Below, piece after piece: positions 8,472 through 16,524 of a stretch of 47,791 nt of DNA. Source of the stretch: an uncultured Bacteroides sp. (GTDB lineage Bacteria > Bacteroidota > Bacteroidia > Bacteroidales > Bacteroidaceae); the NCBI RefSeq assembly GCF_910578895.1, contig NZ_CAJTSC010000028.1, positions 1 to 47,791 on the forward strand, given 5' to 3'. A program made the translations under genes and the position numbers. Within the stretch, counting starts at the first letter, position 1, and every line of letters begins with the position of its first letter. The notes beneath the pieces are model-generated. The model ran no database searches, was not told the origin of the DNA, and saw only the letters and a program-made list of their open reading frames with translations.

Positions 8472-8645
8472 AGAGCCTGTTTGAATTTTCTTCAAAAAGA
8501 TTTTCTTCAGCTTCTTTTGAACCTCTTTCCGGTCTGTTTCCTTCTTTTTATGAAGAGCATAGCGGGCTATGTGACGAATGAAAAGAGGAAAACATTCTCG
8601 AAAAGGACGCTCAAAAGGATGCCGGACAAAATTTAAACAGGCTCT
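8472..8645. repeat. 174-bp palindromic dispersed repeat (full copy)
   Basis: The element begins AGAGCCTGTTTGAATTTT and ends in the near inverted complement AAATTTAAACAGGCTCT. The imperfect self-complementarity continues inward (AAAGATTTTCTTCAGC, CCTCTTTCC, AAAGAGG) to a central CATAGCGGGCTATG. It fills the gap between the Mrp gene and the next gene. The right half matches 1-55. No coding content is visible. It resembles a non-autonomous or REP-like element; I cannot name it. Confidence 0.75.
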
Positions 8646-8659
8646 AAATCCAAGTAAGT

Positions 8660-10183
8660 ATGAAAAGTTTAAAGGTTTTATTGGCAGGCATGTGCGTGGC
8701 GTTATGCGCATGTTCGTCGCAGACATCCACCGTGCAGACCAACGACAAGGGGACCCGGTGGCAGTGGGAGAATGGAACGATTGTCGTGGAGACTCCCGAA
8801 CGTCCGGCAGGGCAGAAAAGTGTGATAGGGCTGGCACTTCCTAAAATGGAAGTGGTGCGCGTAGGCTTCGTAGGTCTGGGGATGCGTGGTCCCGGGGCTG
8901 TGGAACGTTTCACGCACATTCCCGGCACGCAGGTCGTGGCGCTCTGCGATTACGAACAGGAGCGTGCCGACAGATGCCAGAAATACCTGAGGCAGGCATC
9001 CATGCCCGAAGCGGCGGTATATTCCGGCGAGAAGGGATACGAGGAACTCTGCAAGCGCGATGATATCGACCTGGTGTATATCGCTACCGACTGGCTGCAC
9101 CATTTCCCCGTGGCGATGTGTGCGTTGGAGAACGGGAAGAATGTGGCTATCGAAGTGCCCTCCGCCATGAACCTGAAAGAGTGCTGGGAACTGATTGACA
9201 TGAGCGAGAAGAGCCGCAAGCACTGCATGATTTTGGAGAATTGCTGCTACGACTGGTTCGAAATGAATACGCTGAACATGGCGCAGCAAGGCGTCTTCGG
9301 CGAGGTGATCCGGGCACAAGGCGCTTATATCCATAACCTGAGCCCGTTCTGGAACCATTATTGGAAAAACGGCGAAGGCGACAAACTGGGCTGGCGCCTG
9401 GACTATAACATGCGGCATCGTGGCGATGTGTATGCCACCCACGGGCTGGGTCCTGTGGCGCAGGCGCTCGACATCCATCGTGGCGACCGGATGCAGACAT
9501 TGGTTGCTATGGATACCAAATCGGTCGTAGGAAAGGCTTTGGTCGAGGCGCGCACGGATACGGCTTGCAACAGCTTCCGCAACGGCGACCACACCACAAC
9601 GCTCATCCGTACTGCCAACGGCAAGGTAATCGAGATACAACATAATGTGATGACTCCCCAGCCTTATAACCGTCTGTACCAGTTGACCGGTTCCAAAGGT
9701 TTTGCCAATAAATATCCCGTCAAAGGCTATGCCCTCGATGCCGACCAGCTGGCTGCTTCGGGCGTGGAGCCCAAGGTGGACGATTTGGACTCGCACGGTT
9801 TCCTGCCGGCAGCGGAAATGGAAGCGCTTGTCGCCAAATACCAACATCCTATTCTGAAGAAATACGGTGAAATGGCAAAGGAGGTCGGCGGACACGGCGG
9901 TATGGACTTCATCATGGACAGCCGCTTGGTCTACTGCCTGCAAAACGGTTTGCCTTTGGACATGGATGTCTACGATTTGGCAGAGTGGTGCAGTTTGGCG
10001 GAACTGGGCGAACTTTCCATGGACAATAATTGCGCTCCGGTGGCATTCCCCGACTTTACCCGTGGCGAGTGGAATGTGATAAAGGGCTACAAGCATGCTT
10101 ATGCAAGTCCCGAAGAAGAAGCCGCCGCTATGGAAAAGGCGAAAGCGTTTACTGCCAGGCTGAAAGGGCAGGGCGGCATTTAA
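8660..10183 (+). CDS. GH109-like Gfo/Idh/MocA-fold glycosidase, lipoprotein
   Basis: A 507-aa protein with a lipoprotein signal (lipobox VALCACSS near residue 18) and a Rossmann fold: VRVGFVGLGMRGPGAVERF (NAD-binding, near residue 75), VVALCDYE, IATDWLHHFPVAMCALENGKNVAIEVPSAM (given in parts: IATDWLHHFP, then EVPSAM) and ENCCYDWFEMN. These features fit glycoside hydrolase family 109, known for alpha-N-acetylgalactosaminidases that use tightly bound NAD in a redox mechanism. The true substrate here is uncertain. The SGNH hydrolase follows 43 bp later on the same strand. Confidence 0.8.
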   Translation: MKSLKVLLAGMCVALCACSSQTSTVQTNDKGTRWQWENGTIVVETPERPAGQKSVIGLALPKMEVVRVGFVGLGMRGPGAVERFTHIPGTQVVALCDYEQERADRCQKYLRQASMPEAAVYSGEKGYEELCKRDDIDLVYIATDWLHHFPVAMCALENGKNVAIEVPSAMNLKECWELIDMSEKSRKHCMILENCCYDWFEMNTLNMAQQGVFGEVIRAQGAYIHNLSPFWNHYWKNGEGDKLGWRLDYNMRHRGDVYATHGLGPVAQALDIHRGDRMQTLVAMDTKSVVGKALVEARTDTACNSFRNGDHTTTLIRTANGKVIEIQHNVMTPQPYNRLYQLTGSKGFANKYPVKGYALDADQLAASGVEPKVDDLDSHGFLPAAEMEALVAKYQHPILKKYGEMAKEVGGHGGMDFIMDSRLVYCLQNGLPLDMDVYDLAEWCSLAELGELSMDNNCAPVAFPDFTRGEWNVIKGYKHAYASPEEEAAAMEKAKAFTARLKGQGGI

Positions 10184-10226
10184 CGTCTCCGTAGTACGAA
10201 AGTGACCAACTAACATCATCCGTAGT

Positions 10227-11291
10227 ATGAAAATAACGTTCATTCTTCTGAACCTGCTGCTGGCTTTGTCCGTCCAGGCGCAAACCGTTTTTCACGATGC
10301 TTCGGCTTTCCCCCTTTTGGGGAAAGCCACCGGGAATACCCTTACGCGCTACGAACGCCTGCCCGACTCCTTGCAGCATATTTCCCGCAAACCTTTGTGG
10401 GAATTGGGACGCAACAGCGCCGGGCTTGCCATACGTTTCCGCTCCAACTCCACCCGTATTGCCGCCAAATGGGAAGTGCTGCGCAACATGAATATGAACC
10501 ACATGACTGCCACAGGCATCAAAGGACTCGACTTGTATTGCCTGCAAGACGGCAAATGGGTGTTTGCAGGCAGCGGACGCCCGCAAGGAAAGGTCAACCA
10601 GGCAACAATCGTGAAAGATATGCTGCCCGAGGAACGGGAATACCTCCTGTATCTCTCCTTATATGACGGGGTGGTTTCTCTCTCTATCGGTGTCGATTCG
10701 TTGTCTCTGATTGGCGGTCCGGCAGTGGATTTGCCGGTACGCAAAAAGCCGCTGGTATTCTACGGCACCAGCATCCTGCAAGGCGGCTGTGCTTCGCGTC
10801 CCGGAATGGCACACACCAATATTCTGGAACGCCGGCTCAACCGCGAGTGCATCAACTTAGGATTTAGCGGCAATGCCTTGCTGGATTTGGAGATTGCCCG
10901 CGTGATGGCGGAGGTGGATGCTTCGGTGTTTGTACTCGATTTCGTTCCGAATGCCACCGTGGAGCAGATAAAGGAGCGTGCCGGTGAGTTCTACGCCATT
11001 ATCCGCAGCAAACATCCGCATACTCCCATACTTTTTGTGGAAAACCCGCTGTTCACCCACTCCCGTTTCAACAGGAGCGTTGCCAAAGAGGTGGAAGATA
11101 AGAACGCGGTATTGAATGCCGTTTTCTGCTCTCTGAAAGCGCGTGGCGAGAAGAACATCCATCTGCTCTCTTCCGAAAAGATGATAGGGCATGACGGAGA
11201 GGCAACCGTAGACGGGGTGCACTTTACGGATTTGGGATTTACGCGCTATGCGGAAATGCTGTATCCGGTGTTGAAGAAATATATGAAATAG
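10227..11291 (+). CDS. Secreted SGNH/GDSL-type hydrolase (probable carbohydrate esterase)
   Basis: A 354-aa protein with a signal peptide ending SVQAQ. The N-terminal region (about 25-165) has no catalytic motif and looks like a beta-rich accessory domain. The catalytic domain follows: nucleophile Ser in VFYGTSILQGG (near residue 180), INLGFSGNALLD, and the Asp/His pair in DGVHFTDLGF near the C-terminus. It probably removes an acyl group from a glycan; the substrate is unknown. A 15-base sequence at its start codon (CCGTAGTATGAAAAT, from 10220) is a near copy of one 31 bp upstream, so the start was possibly duplicated locally. Confidence 0.78.
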   Translation: MKITFILLNLLLALSVQAQTVFHDASAFPLLGKATGNTLTRYERLPDSLQHISRKPLWELGRNSAGLAIRFRSNSTRIAAKWEVLRNMNMNHMTATGIKGLDLYCLQDGKWVFAGSGRPQGKVNQATIVKDMLPEEREYLLYLSLYDGVVSLSIGVDSLSLIGGPAVDLPVRKKPLVFYGTSILQGGCASRPGMAHTNILERRLNRECINLGFSGNALLDLEIARVMAEVDASVFVLDFVPNATVEQIKERAGEFYAIIRSKHPHTPILFVENPLFTHSRFNRSVAKEVEDKNAVLNAVFCSLKARGEKNIHLLSSEKMIGHDGEATVDGVHFTDLGFTRYAEMLYPVLKKYMK

Positions 11292-11313
11292 GTAAGGAGA
11301 GAATATTCTATCA

Positions 11314-11366
11314 TACCGTACTGTCATTCAGGGCGCAGCGAAGAATGACAGTACGGTAATTGTTTT
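11314..11366. terminator. Bidirectional terminator with a 16-bp perfect stem
   Basis: TACCGTACTGTCATTC (11314-11329) pairs perfectly with GAATGACAGTACGGTA (11343-11358), then ATTGTTTTT. It sits between the convergent SGNH and PL6 genes. The top of the stem and loop (CATTCAGGGCGCAGCGAAGAATG is the whole; core GCGCAGCGAAGAATG) resembles a short intergenic repeat I recall as common in Bacteroidetes genomes. Confidence 0.8.
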
Positions 11367-11476
11367 TATCCTTTGGAATAGAAATTATTGGAATAATTGA
11401 GAGCAGTAGTGAGAGTTTCAATTACCCTGTTTCTTATTCTGTATGAACTCTGCTTTGTATAAGTGAAATGACTGCA

Positions 11477-12874
11477 TTACCGGTATTTGCCTGCAATGTA
11501 GCGTATGTCTTTCGCATTGCCGGAGTACCACGCCGCTCCCGTCTCTTTCAGGCTTTCCAAGACTCTTGTCCGCTCTTTTGCGCTATAATCTTCCGCTTGC
11601 GGCAGGGAGATAAATCCGTACTGCCCGTATGTGGAGCGGTCTGCCCAGAAGTAACGGTTATCCATGAAGTTGAAACCCGGCAATGTCTTCTCGGGACTGG
11701 AAATCCGGATATTGTTGGTCTTGTTGCCGAAATAGTTATATGCCAGGCGGACATTGCGGGGCTCTTTGTCTCCCCTTCCCGAACCTAAGTCTATTATCTT
11801 GCAGTCTACAAAGGCATTGTGTGCTACGTCGATGTTTTCGGCTCTGTGATAAGAGGTGAGCGGCTCTTTTTTGATATCGGTATTGGCATCGGGACGTTCG
11901 TACACTCCCATGCGTACCAGCAGTCCGAAACCGCCCGTACGGCATATCAGATTGTCATACACCGTGTGTCCCTGATTGATAAGGCGGATGCCGCAGGTGC
12001 CCGGGATGTCATTGCCCACAAACGTGTTGGATTCTATTACGTTATCGTGCCCGTGCCTGCAGACCAAGCCGCCGCGCGACTCGAAGAAGAGGTTGCGGCG
12101 CAGGATGTTATGACCGGATTTGACGGATATGATTTCATTCTCCCCGTCGCAATGCAGGAATATGTTGTTTTCTACTATTGCATGAGACTCCAATTGGGAA
12201 GACCAGGAGTGGCCGATACGGATAATCTCGGCGCCGTTTCCTCCGTAGGGTTGGCGTGTTCCGAACACATTGTGGTCCACCAAGTGGTTGTTTAAGTGGA
12301 CATCCTCGTTCAACCATAGCTGGAGCACCAGCCCGCCGACGCGTTTGTTGGCAAAATAGCAGTGGTCTACGCGGTTGTTTGTCCCATACAGCGATACCCA
12401 GTACTCGCTTACCGTCATGGGCAATACCCCTTGCACCGATTTTTCGCTTTTCTTCGGGTCGTTGCAGTCGTCTATCACACAGTTGGTCAGCCGGCAATGG
12501 GAAGCATATACGCCGTTCTTCTCTTTGAACTCGATCATGGAGAAATCTTTCGCCCATGCCTTGTGGAAAAACAGCCCCTCTATTTGCAGGTACTCTCCGC
12601 ATACCCTCATTTTCAGTGCTCCCGATATGACCGCCTTTCCCGCATGCTCTGCGCGCAACGTAATGGAGTCGGTGCTTGTGCCGTGGGCAAAGAAGTCCAA
12701 CTCTTCCAAACTGTCATACACTCCGTCGCGTAGCACCACTTCATCGCCCGGTTGCAGGGTGCCGTTGTTTAGAATCTCTTTCAGCTTGCCGCTTTCGGCA
12801 GGTGTCAGGTAGTAATCTTTTGCTTGAACGGTTAGACTGCCTAAGCAAAAAAGCAGTATCCAAATCTTTTTCAT
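11477..12874 (-). CDS. Polysaccharide lyase family 6 (chondroitinase B / alginate lyase type)
   Basis: A 465-aa secreted parallel beta-helix lyase; signal peptide MKKIWILLFCLGSLTVQA. The PL6 core is clear: GAEIIRIGHSW, then NEIISVKSGHN with Lys252 and GLVCRHGHDNVIESNTF with Arg273. These correspond to the catalytic Lys250 and Arg271 of Pedobacter chondroitinase B, with the same 21-residue spacing. The family cleaves dermatan sulfate or alginate next to uronic acids using Ca2+. Which substrate applies cannot be read from the motifs. Upstream in-frame codons exist, but only the start at 12874 gives a signal peptide. Last gene of the minus-strand block, 41 bp behind the SMP-30-like gene. Confidence 0.85.
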   Translation of the reverse strand: MKKIWILLFCLGSLTVQAKDYYLTPAESGKLKEILNNGTLQPGDEVVLRDGVYDSLEELDFFAHGTSTDSITLRAEHAGKAVISGALKMRVCGEYLQIEGLFFHKAWAKDFSMIEFKEKNGVYASHCRLTNCVIDDCNDPKKSEKSVQGVLPMTVSEYWVSLYGTNNRVDHCYFANKRVGGLVLQLWLNEDVHLNNHLVDHNVFGTRQPYGGNGAEIIRIGHSWSSQLESHAIVENNIFLHCDGENEIISVKSGHNILRRNLFFESRGGLVCRHGHDNVIESNTFVGNDIPGTCGIRLINQGHTVYDNLICRTGGFGLLVRMGVYERPDANTDIKKEPLTSYHRAENIDVAHNAFVDCKIIDLGSGRGDKEPRNVRLAYNYFGNKTNNIRISSPEKTLPGFNFMDNRYFWADRSTYGQYGFISLPQAEDYSAKERTRVLESLKETGAAWYSGNAKDIRYIAGKYR

Positions 12875-12915
12875 GTTCCGAATATATTTATGATATGTTT
12901 TGTCGTGAATGCTTG

Positions 12916-13986
12916 TCATTCGCTTTCCAATTCCAGCTGTGCCAGCGTGTAGGGTTTGTCGTGCCCGGTGTTTACCTTGTCCGGACCTGTCACTATGTCG
13001 AAACAGGACACAATCAGCTTCCCGTTCCATACGATGGGTTCTCCGGGTTGGTCGAGCCCGCCGTTGCTGCCGTCGCAATCGGGGCTTTGGGCAATTCGGG
13101 TAATCTGCCCGTCGGGCGTGATGCGGGCAATGGTGTTTACGGAGAAATCCGCTACATACATATTCCCTTTCTCGTCCATGCAGATGCCGTCCGTAGTGGT
13201 CAGTTGGGTGCTGTCTTGCGCCCATACCGCATTGGACAATACCTCTCCCTTTTTATTCAAAGTGATTTTGTGGATGGCGCCGTCGCCGAAATTGCCTACA
13301 TACAGGTTGCCTGCCTTGTCGAACACAATGCCGTCCAGCCCGTATTGCACTTGCGGGTTTCGGGTGACTACTGTTGCCAGCAGGTTTTTATCCTCCAGCG
13401 TATTGGTAATCTCTACGTCACGGTCATCTTCGTTGAAGCAATATACGCCGCTCACCAGTTTTTCCGACGGGATGGCGGACAGGGAGCTTTGGGTGACATA
13501 TACTTTCCCGCGATGCACCCGTACTCCGTTGGGGTGTTCCATGTTGCATGCCACGGTTACCGTCTCTTGCAATTCTCCCCGGGCATCGAATATTAATTTT
13601 AACAAGCGTCCTTTGCCGCGTCCCTGCTCGCTTCCCGTCCAGCCTTGATTGTCGCATACGTATAAATCTCCTTTTTCATTGAATGCAATCCCCATGGGGC
13701 AGGCAACGCCCGTTTCGGGCAGCACTGGCACGTCTATCCATTTGGAAATCCGTTTGTCGGGAGTAATTCGCATCAGGCAGGCGGGCATGGTTTGGTCGGC
13801 AAAGTTGGGACATGCCAATATCAGGTTTCCATCGGGGGCTATCGCCATGCCGTCCGGAGTGGGGCAATATTCCGGCAGTTCGATAAACAGTGTACTGGCT
13901 TGTAGTTTCTTATTTGTCCGGTCGGCGGAGTTGCAACCTGTCAGTAGCAACAGGCATAATCCGGTTATCAAGCATGCTGTTTTCAT
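12916..13986 (-). CDS. SMP-30/gluconolactonase-like beta-propeller lipoprotein
   Basis: A 356-aa protein with lipobox LLLLTGCNS (about residues 12-20). It contains repeated propeller blades: CPTPDGMAIAPDGNLILA, MGIAFNEKGDLYVCDN, LDGIVFDKAGNLYVGNFGD and DGICMDEKGNMYVADF. Members of this superfamily are Ca2+-dependent lactonases; the substrate is unknown. It precedes the PL6 lyase in what looks like a two-gene unit with its own promoter, so a role in processing the PL6 products is an inference. Confidence 0.8.
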   Translation of the reverse strand: MKTACLITGLCLLLLTGCNSADRTNKKLQASTLFIELPEYCPTPDGMAIAPDGNLILACPNFADQTMPACLMRITPDKRISKWIDVPVLPETGVACPMGIAFNEKGDLYVCDNQGWTGSEQGRGKGRLLKLIFDARGELQETVTVACNMEHPNGVRVHRGKVYVTQSSLSAIPSEKLVSGVYCFNEDDRDVEITNTLEDKNLLATVVTRNPQVQYGLDGIVFDKAGNLYVGNFGDGAIHKITLNKKGEVLSNAVWAQDSTQLTTTDGICMDEKGNMYVADFSVNTIARITPDGQITRIAQSPDCDGSNGGLDQPGEPIVWNGKLIVSCFDIVTGPDKVNTGHDKPYTLAQLELESE

Positions 13987-14021
13987 AATGTGTTTTTTAG
14001 CTTGTGATGTTTCTTTGCAAG

Positions 14022-14029
14022 CAAAAGTA
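14022..14029 (-). promoter_or_regulatory. -7 box for the SMP-30/PL6 unit
   Basis: CAAAAGTA on the plus strand, that is TACTTTTG on the minus strand, a full match to TAnnTTTG. It lies 36 bp before the SMP-30-like start. No convincing -33 TTTG is present. Confidence 0.55.
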
Positions 14030-14094
14030 CGGGGAATTTTCAGCTTTCGGTTTTAGAATTATCTCAATCATTTGGATTTTTATTTCAATATCCG

Positions 14095-14180
14095 AAAATA
14101 AGGCGCGGATTTCGCGTGCCTATGCGGAGGATTTGTAAAATACAACTCCGTACAGCCACGTGAAACCCGCGCCTTATTTT
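14095..14180. terminator. 86-bp imperfect palindrome after the MFS gene
   Basis: AAAATAAGGCGCGG (14095-14108) pairs with CCGCGCCTTATTTT (14167-14180). The stem continues inward through TTTCGCGTG / CACGTGAAA with two mismatches. T-runs at both outer ends allow termination in both directions. It would end the MFS transcript and separate the SMP-30/PL6 unit. Confidence 0.7.
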
Positions 14181-14283
14181 AGTTTCCTGAACCTGAACTT
14201 TGGCTTCGTAAACCTGACCTTTAGTTTCCTAAAGTTGACCTTTAGCTTTCTAAACCTCAACTTTAGCTTCCGTGAAGTTCTAC
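14178..14283. repeat. Five tandem repeats of 21-22 bp
   Basis: Units start at 14178, 14199, 14220, 14241 and 14262. Each begins TTTAG or TTTGG and ends around a core resembling TAAACCTCAAC. The same unit and period recur at 43781-43864. The array occupies the space between the 86-bp palindrome and the MFS stop codon; together with the -7 box these account for the 315-bp gap 13987-14301. Confidence 0.85.
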
Positions 14284-14301
14284 GTCAGCTTCGCGATGTG
14301 C

Positions 14302-15567
14302 TTACTTCTTGAAAAGTTCTTTCAGGCTTACCGTCTTGTTGTTAATCAGCGGATGTGCCCAAAAACCGATGAAGGTGATGTAGCCCACAAATACTAGGAT
14401 AATCAGCATGCCGGTACGCAATGAAGTGGCATCGGCAAGCATACTGATAATCATCGGTCCGCCGGCCCCGCCTACAATGCCCGAACACAGGATACCTGCA
14501 AACGAGCCGTGATGTTGCGATGCCGAGTTCAGTGCCAATGAGAAGACGATGGAATACATCATGGAGATACTGAAACCGATTGCCGGAAAAGCGATGACAG
14601 CTGCGGCTTTATTGCCGAAAAGCGCAATCAGCAGCAAGGCAATGGTCAATACGCCCGATATCCGGAGCAACCGTCTGCTGTCAATCAGTTTCAAAAGCAG
14701 CATGCCCACCAGGCAGCCGGCAGTCATCAGTCCCCAGAAGTAACTTACGGCTTGCGCACCTTCCACTTGCGGGTTTACTCCGTGATACTGCTCAAGGAAC
14801 GTGCTCATGAAGATGGACGTTCCCTGCTCCGTACTTACATAGCAGAAGATGCCGAGGAAGAACAGCCATACGTACTTCTGCTTGAACAGTGCCAGGTAAG
14901 AATCTTTCGAACCGCCCTTTTCGTCCTCTTTCAGTTCGATTTTCGGGAAACGGGAGAGCGCCACGGCAACCAGCATCACCAGCAACAGCAGCGTGAACAC
15001 CCAGTAGAGGGATACCCACGGCAGGTCGGTGGGCGTAATGCCCGCCAAAAGATCGATAAAGAAGCTCTTGCCTTCCGTGTATATCTCCGGGTTGAGTTCG
15101 CGAATCAGGTACGCATATACCAGCGGGCTCAGGAACGAGGCGATGCCGAATACGAACTGGGCGACTTCCGCCACGAAAGCATAGTTCTCTTCTCCGCCTA
15201 CGACGCGTTGCAACGGATTAATCACCGTTTGCAGCATAGCCATGCCCAAGCCGATGATGAACGATGAGGCAAGCAGGATAGGGTAGGTGTGCACGCAGGC
15301 AAACAACGTTGTGCCGGCAAACGGCATCAGAAAGCCTAAGAACAGCACCGGTTTCTCGCCAAAACGGTCAATCATCAGCCCGGCAGGTATGGACATAATG
15401 GCGTATGCGATGAAGAAAGAGGTCGGGATAAATCCCGCCATTGCCAGGTCGCTCAAATTAAAGTTATGGATAATGTCGGGGATGAGCGGACCCAGGATAT
15501 TCGTGATAAATGATATGGTAAACCAGAACGCCATAATCAGCGCCAGCATTCCTAAATTCTTTTTCAT
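14302..15567 (-). CDS. MFS sugar transporter (FucP-like)
   Basis: A 421-aa inner-membrane protein with about 12 hydrophobic segments. The first half has the MFS motif GLMIDRFGEKPVLFLG (near residue 65), and there is a large cytoplasmic loop in the middle (FPKIELKEDEKGG). It most resembles proton-coupled sugar symporters of the FucP group. Only 1 bp separates its ATG from the stop of the ROK kinase gene, so translation is probably coupled. In this PUL it would import desulfated mono- or disaccharides from the periplasm. Confidence 0.85.
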   Translation of the reverse strand: MKKNLGMLALIMAFWFTISFITNILGPLIPDIIHNFNLSDLAMAGFIPTSFFIAYAIMSIPAGLMIDRFGEKPVLFLGFLMPFAGTTLFACVHTYPILLASSFIIGLGMAMLQTVINPLQRVVGGEENYAFVAEVAQFVFGIASFLSPLVYAYLIRELNPEIYTEGKSFFIDLLAGITPTDLPWVSLYWVFTLLLLVMLVAVALSRFPKIELKEDEKGGSKDSYLALFKQKYVWLFFLGIFCYVSTEQGTSIFMSTFLEQYHGVNPQVEGAQAVSYFWGLMTAGCLVGMLLLKLIDSRRLLRISGVLTIALLLIALFGNKAAAVIAFPAIGFSISMMYSIVFSLALNSASQHHGSFAGILCSGIVGGAGGPMIISMLADATSLRTGMLIILVFVGYITFIGFWAHPLINNKTVSLKELFKK

Positions 15568-15568
15568 A

Positions 15569-16519
15569 CTATTTCGTGTTTAATGAGAAGACCAATGACG
15601 CGGCACCGATGCTTCCGGCCTTGTTGCCCAAGGATGCCGCCATGATTTCGGTATTCACGGCACAGTCGGCTATGGCATAGCGATGTGCTTGTTCGCTGAC
15701 TTTCCGGATATAGAATTCTCCGGCTTCGGACAATCCGCCGCCTATTACGATGCGTTGCGGGCTGAAGATGTTGATAAACCCGGCGATGCCGTGTCCCAGG
15801 AAGTCGCAATGCTCGTCCAGACACTCCGTTGCCAACGGGTTGCCTTCTTTGTACAGCCGCACGATAAGCTCTCCGTTGACCTCTTCATCCGGGAATGAGA
15901 TACCTGCCTCTTCGGCACGCTTGCTGAAACGGCGTACCAGTGCCGAAGTGGAAGCGTAATGTTCCAGACAGCCTACGGAACCGCATGCGCAAGGTTCGCC
16001 GTTGGCTATCAGGGGCACATGTCCCAACTCGGTACCGCGATTGGCAAAACCGTTGAACAGCTTGCTGTCGATGACCACTGCGCCGCCGATGCCGGTTCCC
16101 ACGGTCAGGAACACCACGTTGCGCGCGCCTTGTCCGGCACCATACATCGTCTCTCCCAATCCCATCAGGTTGGCATCGTTGCCCATTTGCACGGGCAGGC
16201 AGGTTTCCGCTTCGATGCGGTCGGCAAGGTTCAGGTTCTCCCAACCCTTGATGTTTTCGGCGCCGCCCAGCACAATGCGGTTTGTTTCGTCCACAATGCC
16301 GGGAGTGCCTATGCCTATGCCTTCTACCGCCACTCCGAGCTGTTGTGCCGAAGCCATCACCTCTTTGCAGGCGGTCAGCAACTGGTCGATTACCGCTTCG
16401 GCGGATACATCGGCTTTCGACGGCAGCTTCCCTTGAAAGTGAAATACGCCTTCATTGTCAATAAGGGCGTATTTCACGGAAGTGCCGCCAAGGTCAATTC
16501 CTATAGCGTATTTTTTCAT
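15569..16519 (-). CDS. ROK-family sugar kinase
   Basis: A 316-aa cytoplasmic kinase. The ATP-binding phosphate-1 motif is IGIDLGGTSVKYALID (near residue 5), then GIGTPGIVD, the GTGIGGAVVID stretch, and the ROK zinc site HVPLIANGEPCACGSVGCLE (CxCGxxGCxE). Likely phosphorylates GlcNAc, glucosamine or a related hexose released from heparan sulfate; substrate is inference. ATG 16519 is chosen; the longer reading starts at TTG. It lies 5 bp downstream of the DUF3604 gene. Confidence 0.88.
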   Translation of the reverse strand: MKKYAIGIDLGGTSVKYALIDNEGVFHFQGKLPSKADVSAEAVIDQLLTACKEVMASAQQLGVAVEGIGIGTPGIVDETNRIVLGGAENIKGWENLNLADRIEAETCLPVQMGNDANLMGLGETMYGAGQGARNVVFLTVGTGIGGAVVIDSKLFNGFANRGTELGHVPLIANGEPCACGSVGCLEHYASTSALVRRFSKRAEEAGISFPDEEVNGELIVRLYKEGNPLATECLDEHCDFLGHGIAGFINIFSPQRIVIGGGLSEAGEFYIRKVSEQAHRYAIADCAVNTEIMAASLGNKAGSIGAASLVFSLNTK

Positions 16520-16524
16520 GATTA

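Noticed and set aside
8702..10243. 513-codon open frame antisense to the GH109-like gene
   Set aside because: No motifs and no initiation signals; the sense gene is well supported.
12875..13225. N-terminal extension of the PL6 frame by 117 codons
   Set aside because: The extension overlaps the SMP-30-like gene, lacks PL6 features, and would bury the signal peptide that begins at 12874.
14178..14283. CRISPR array
   Set aside because: The 21-bp units abut without unique spacers and there are no cas genes; the same applies to the array at 43781-43864.
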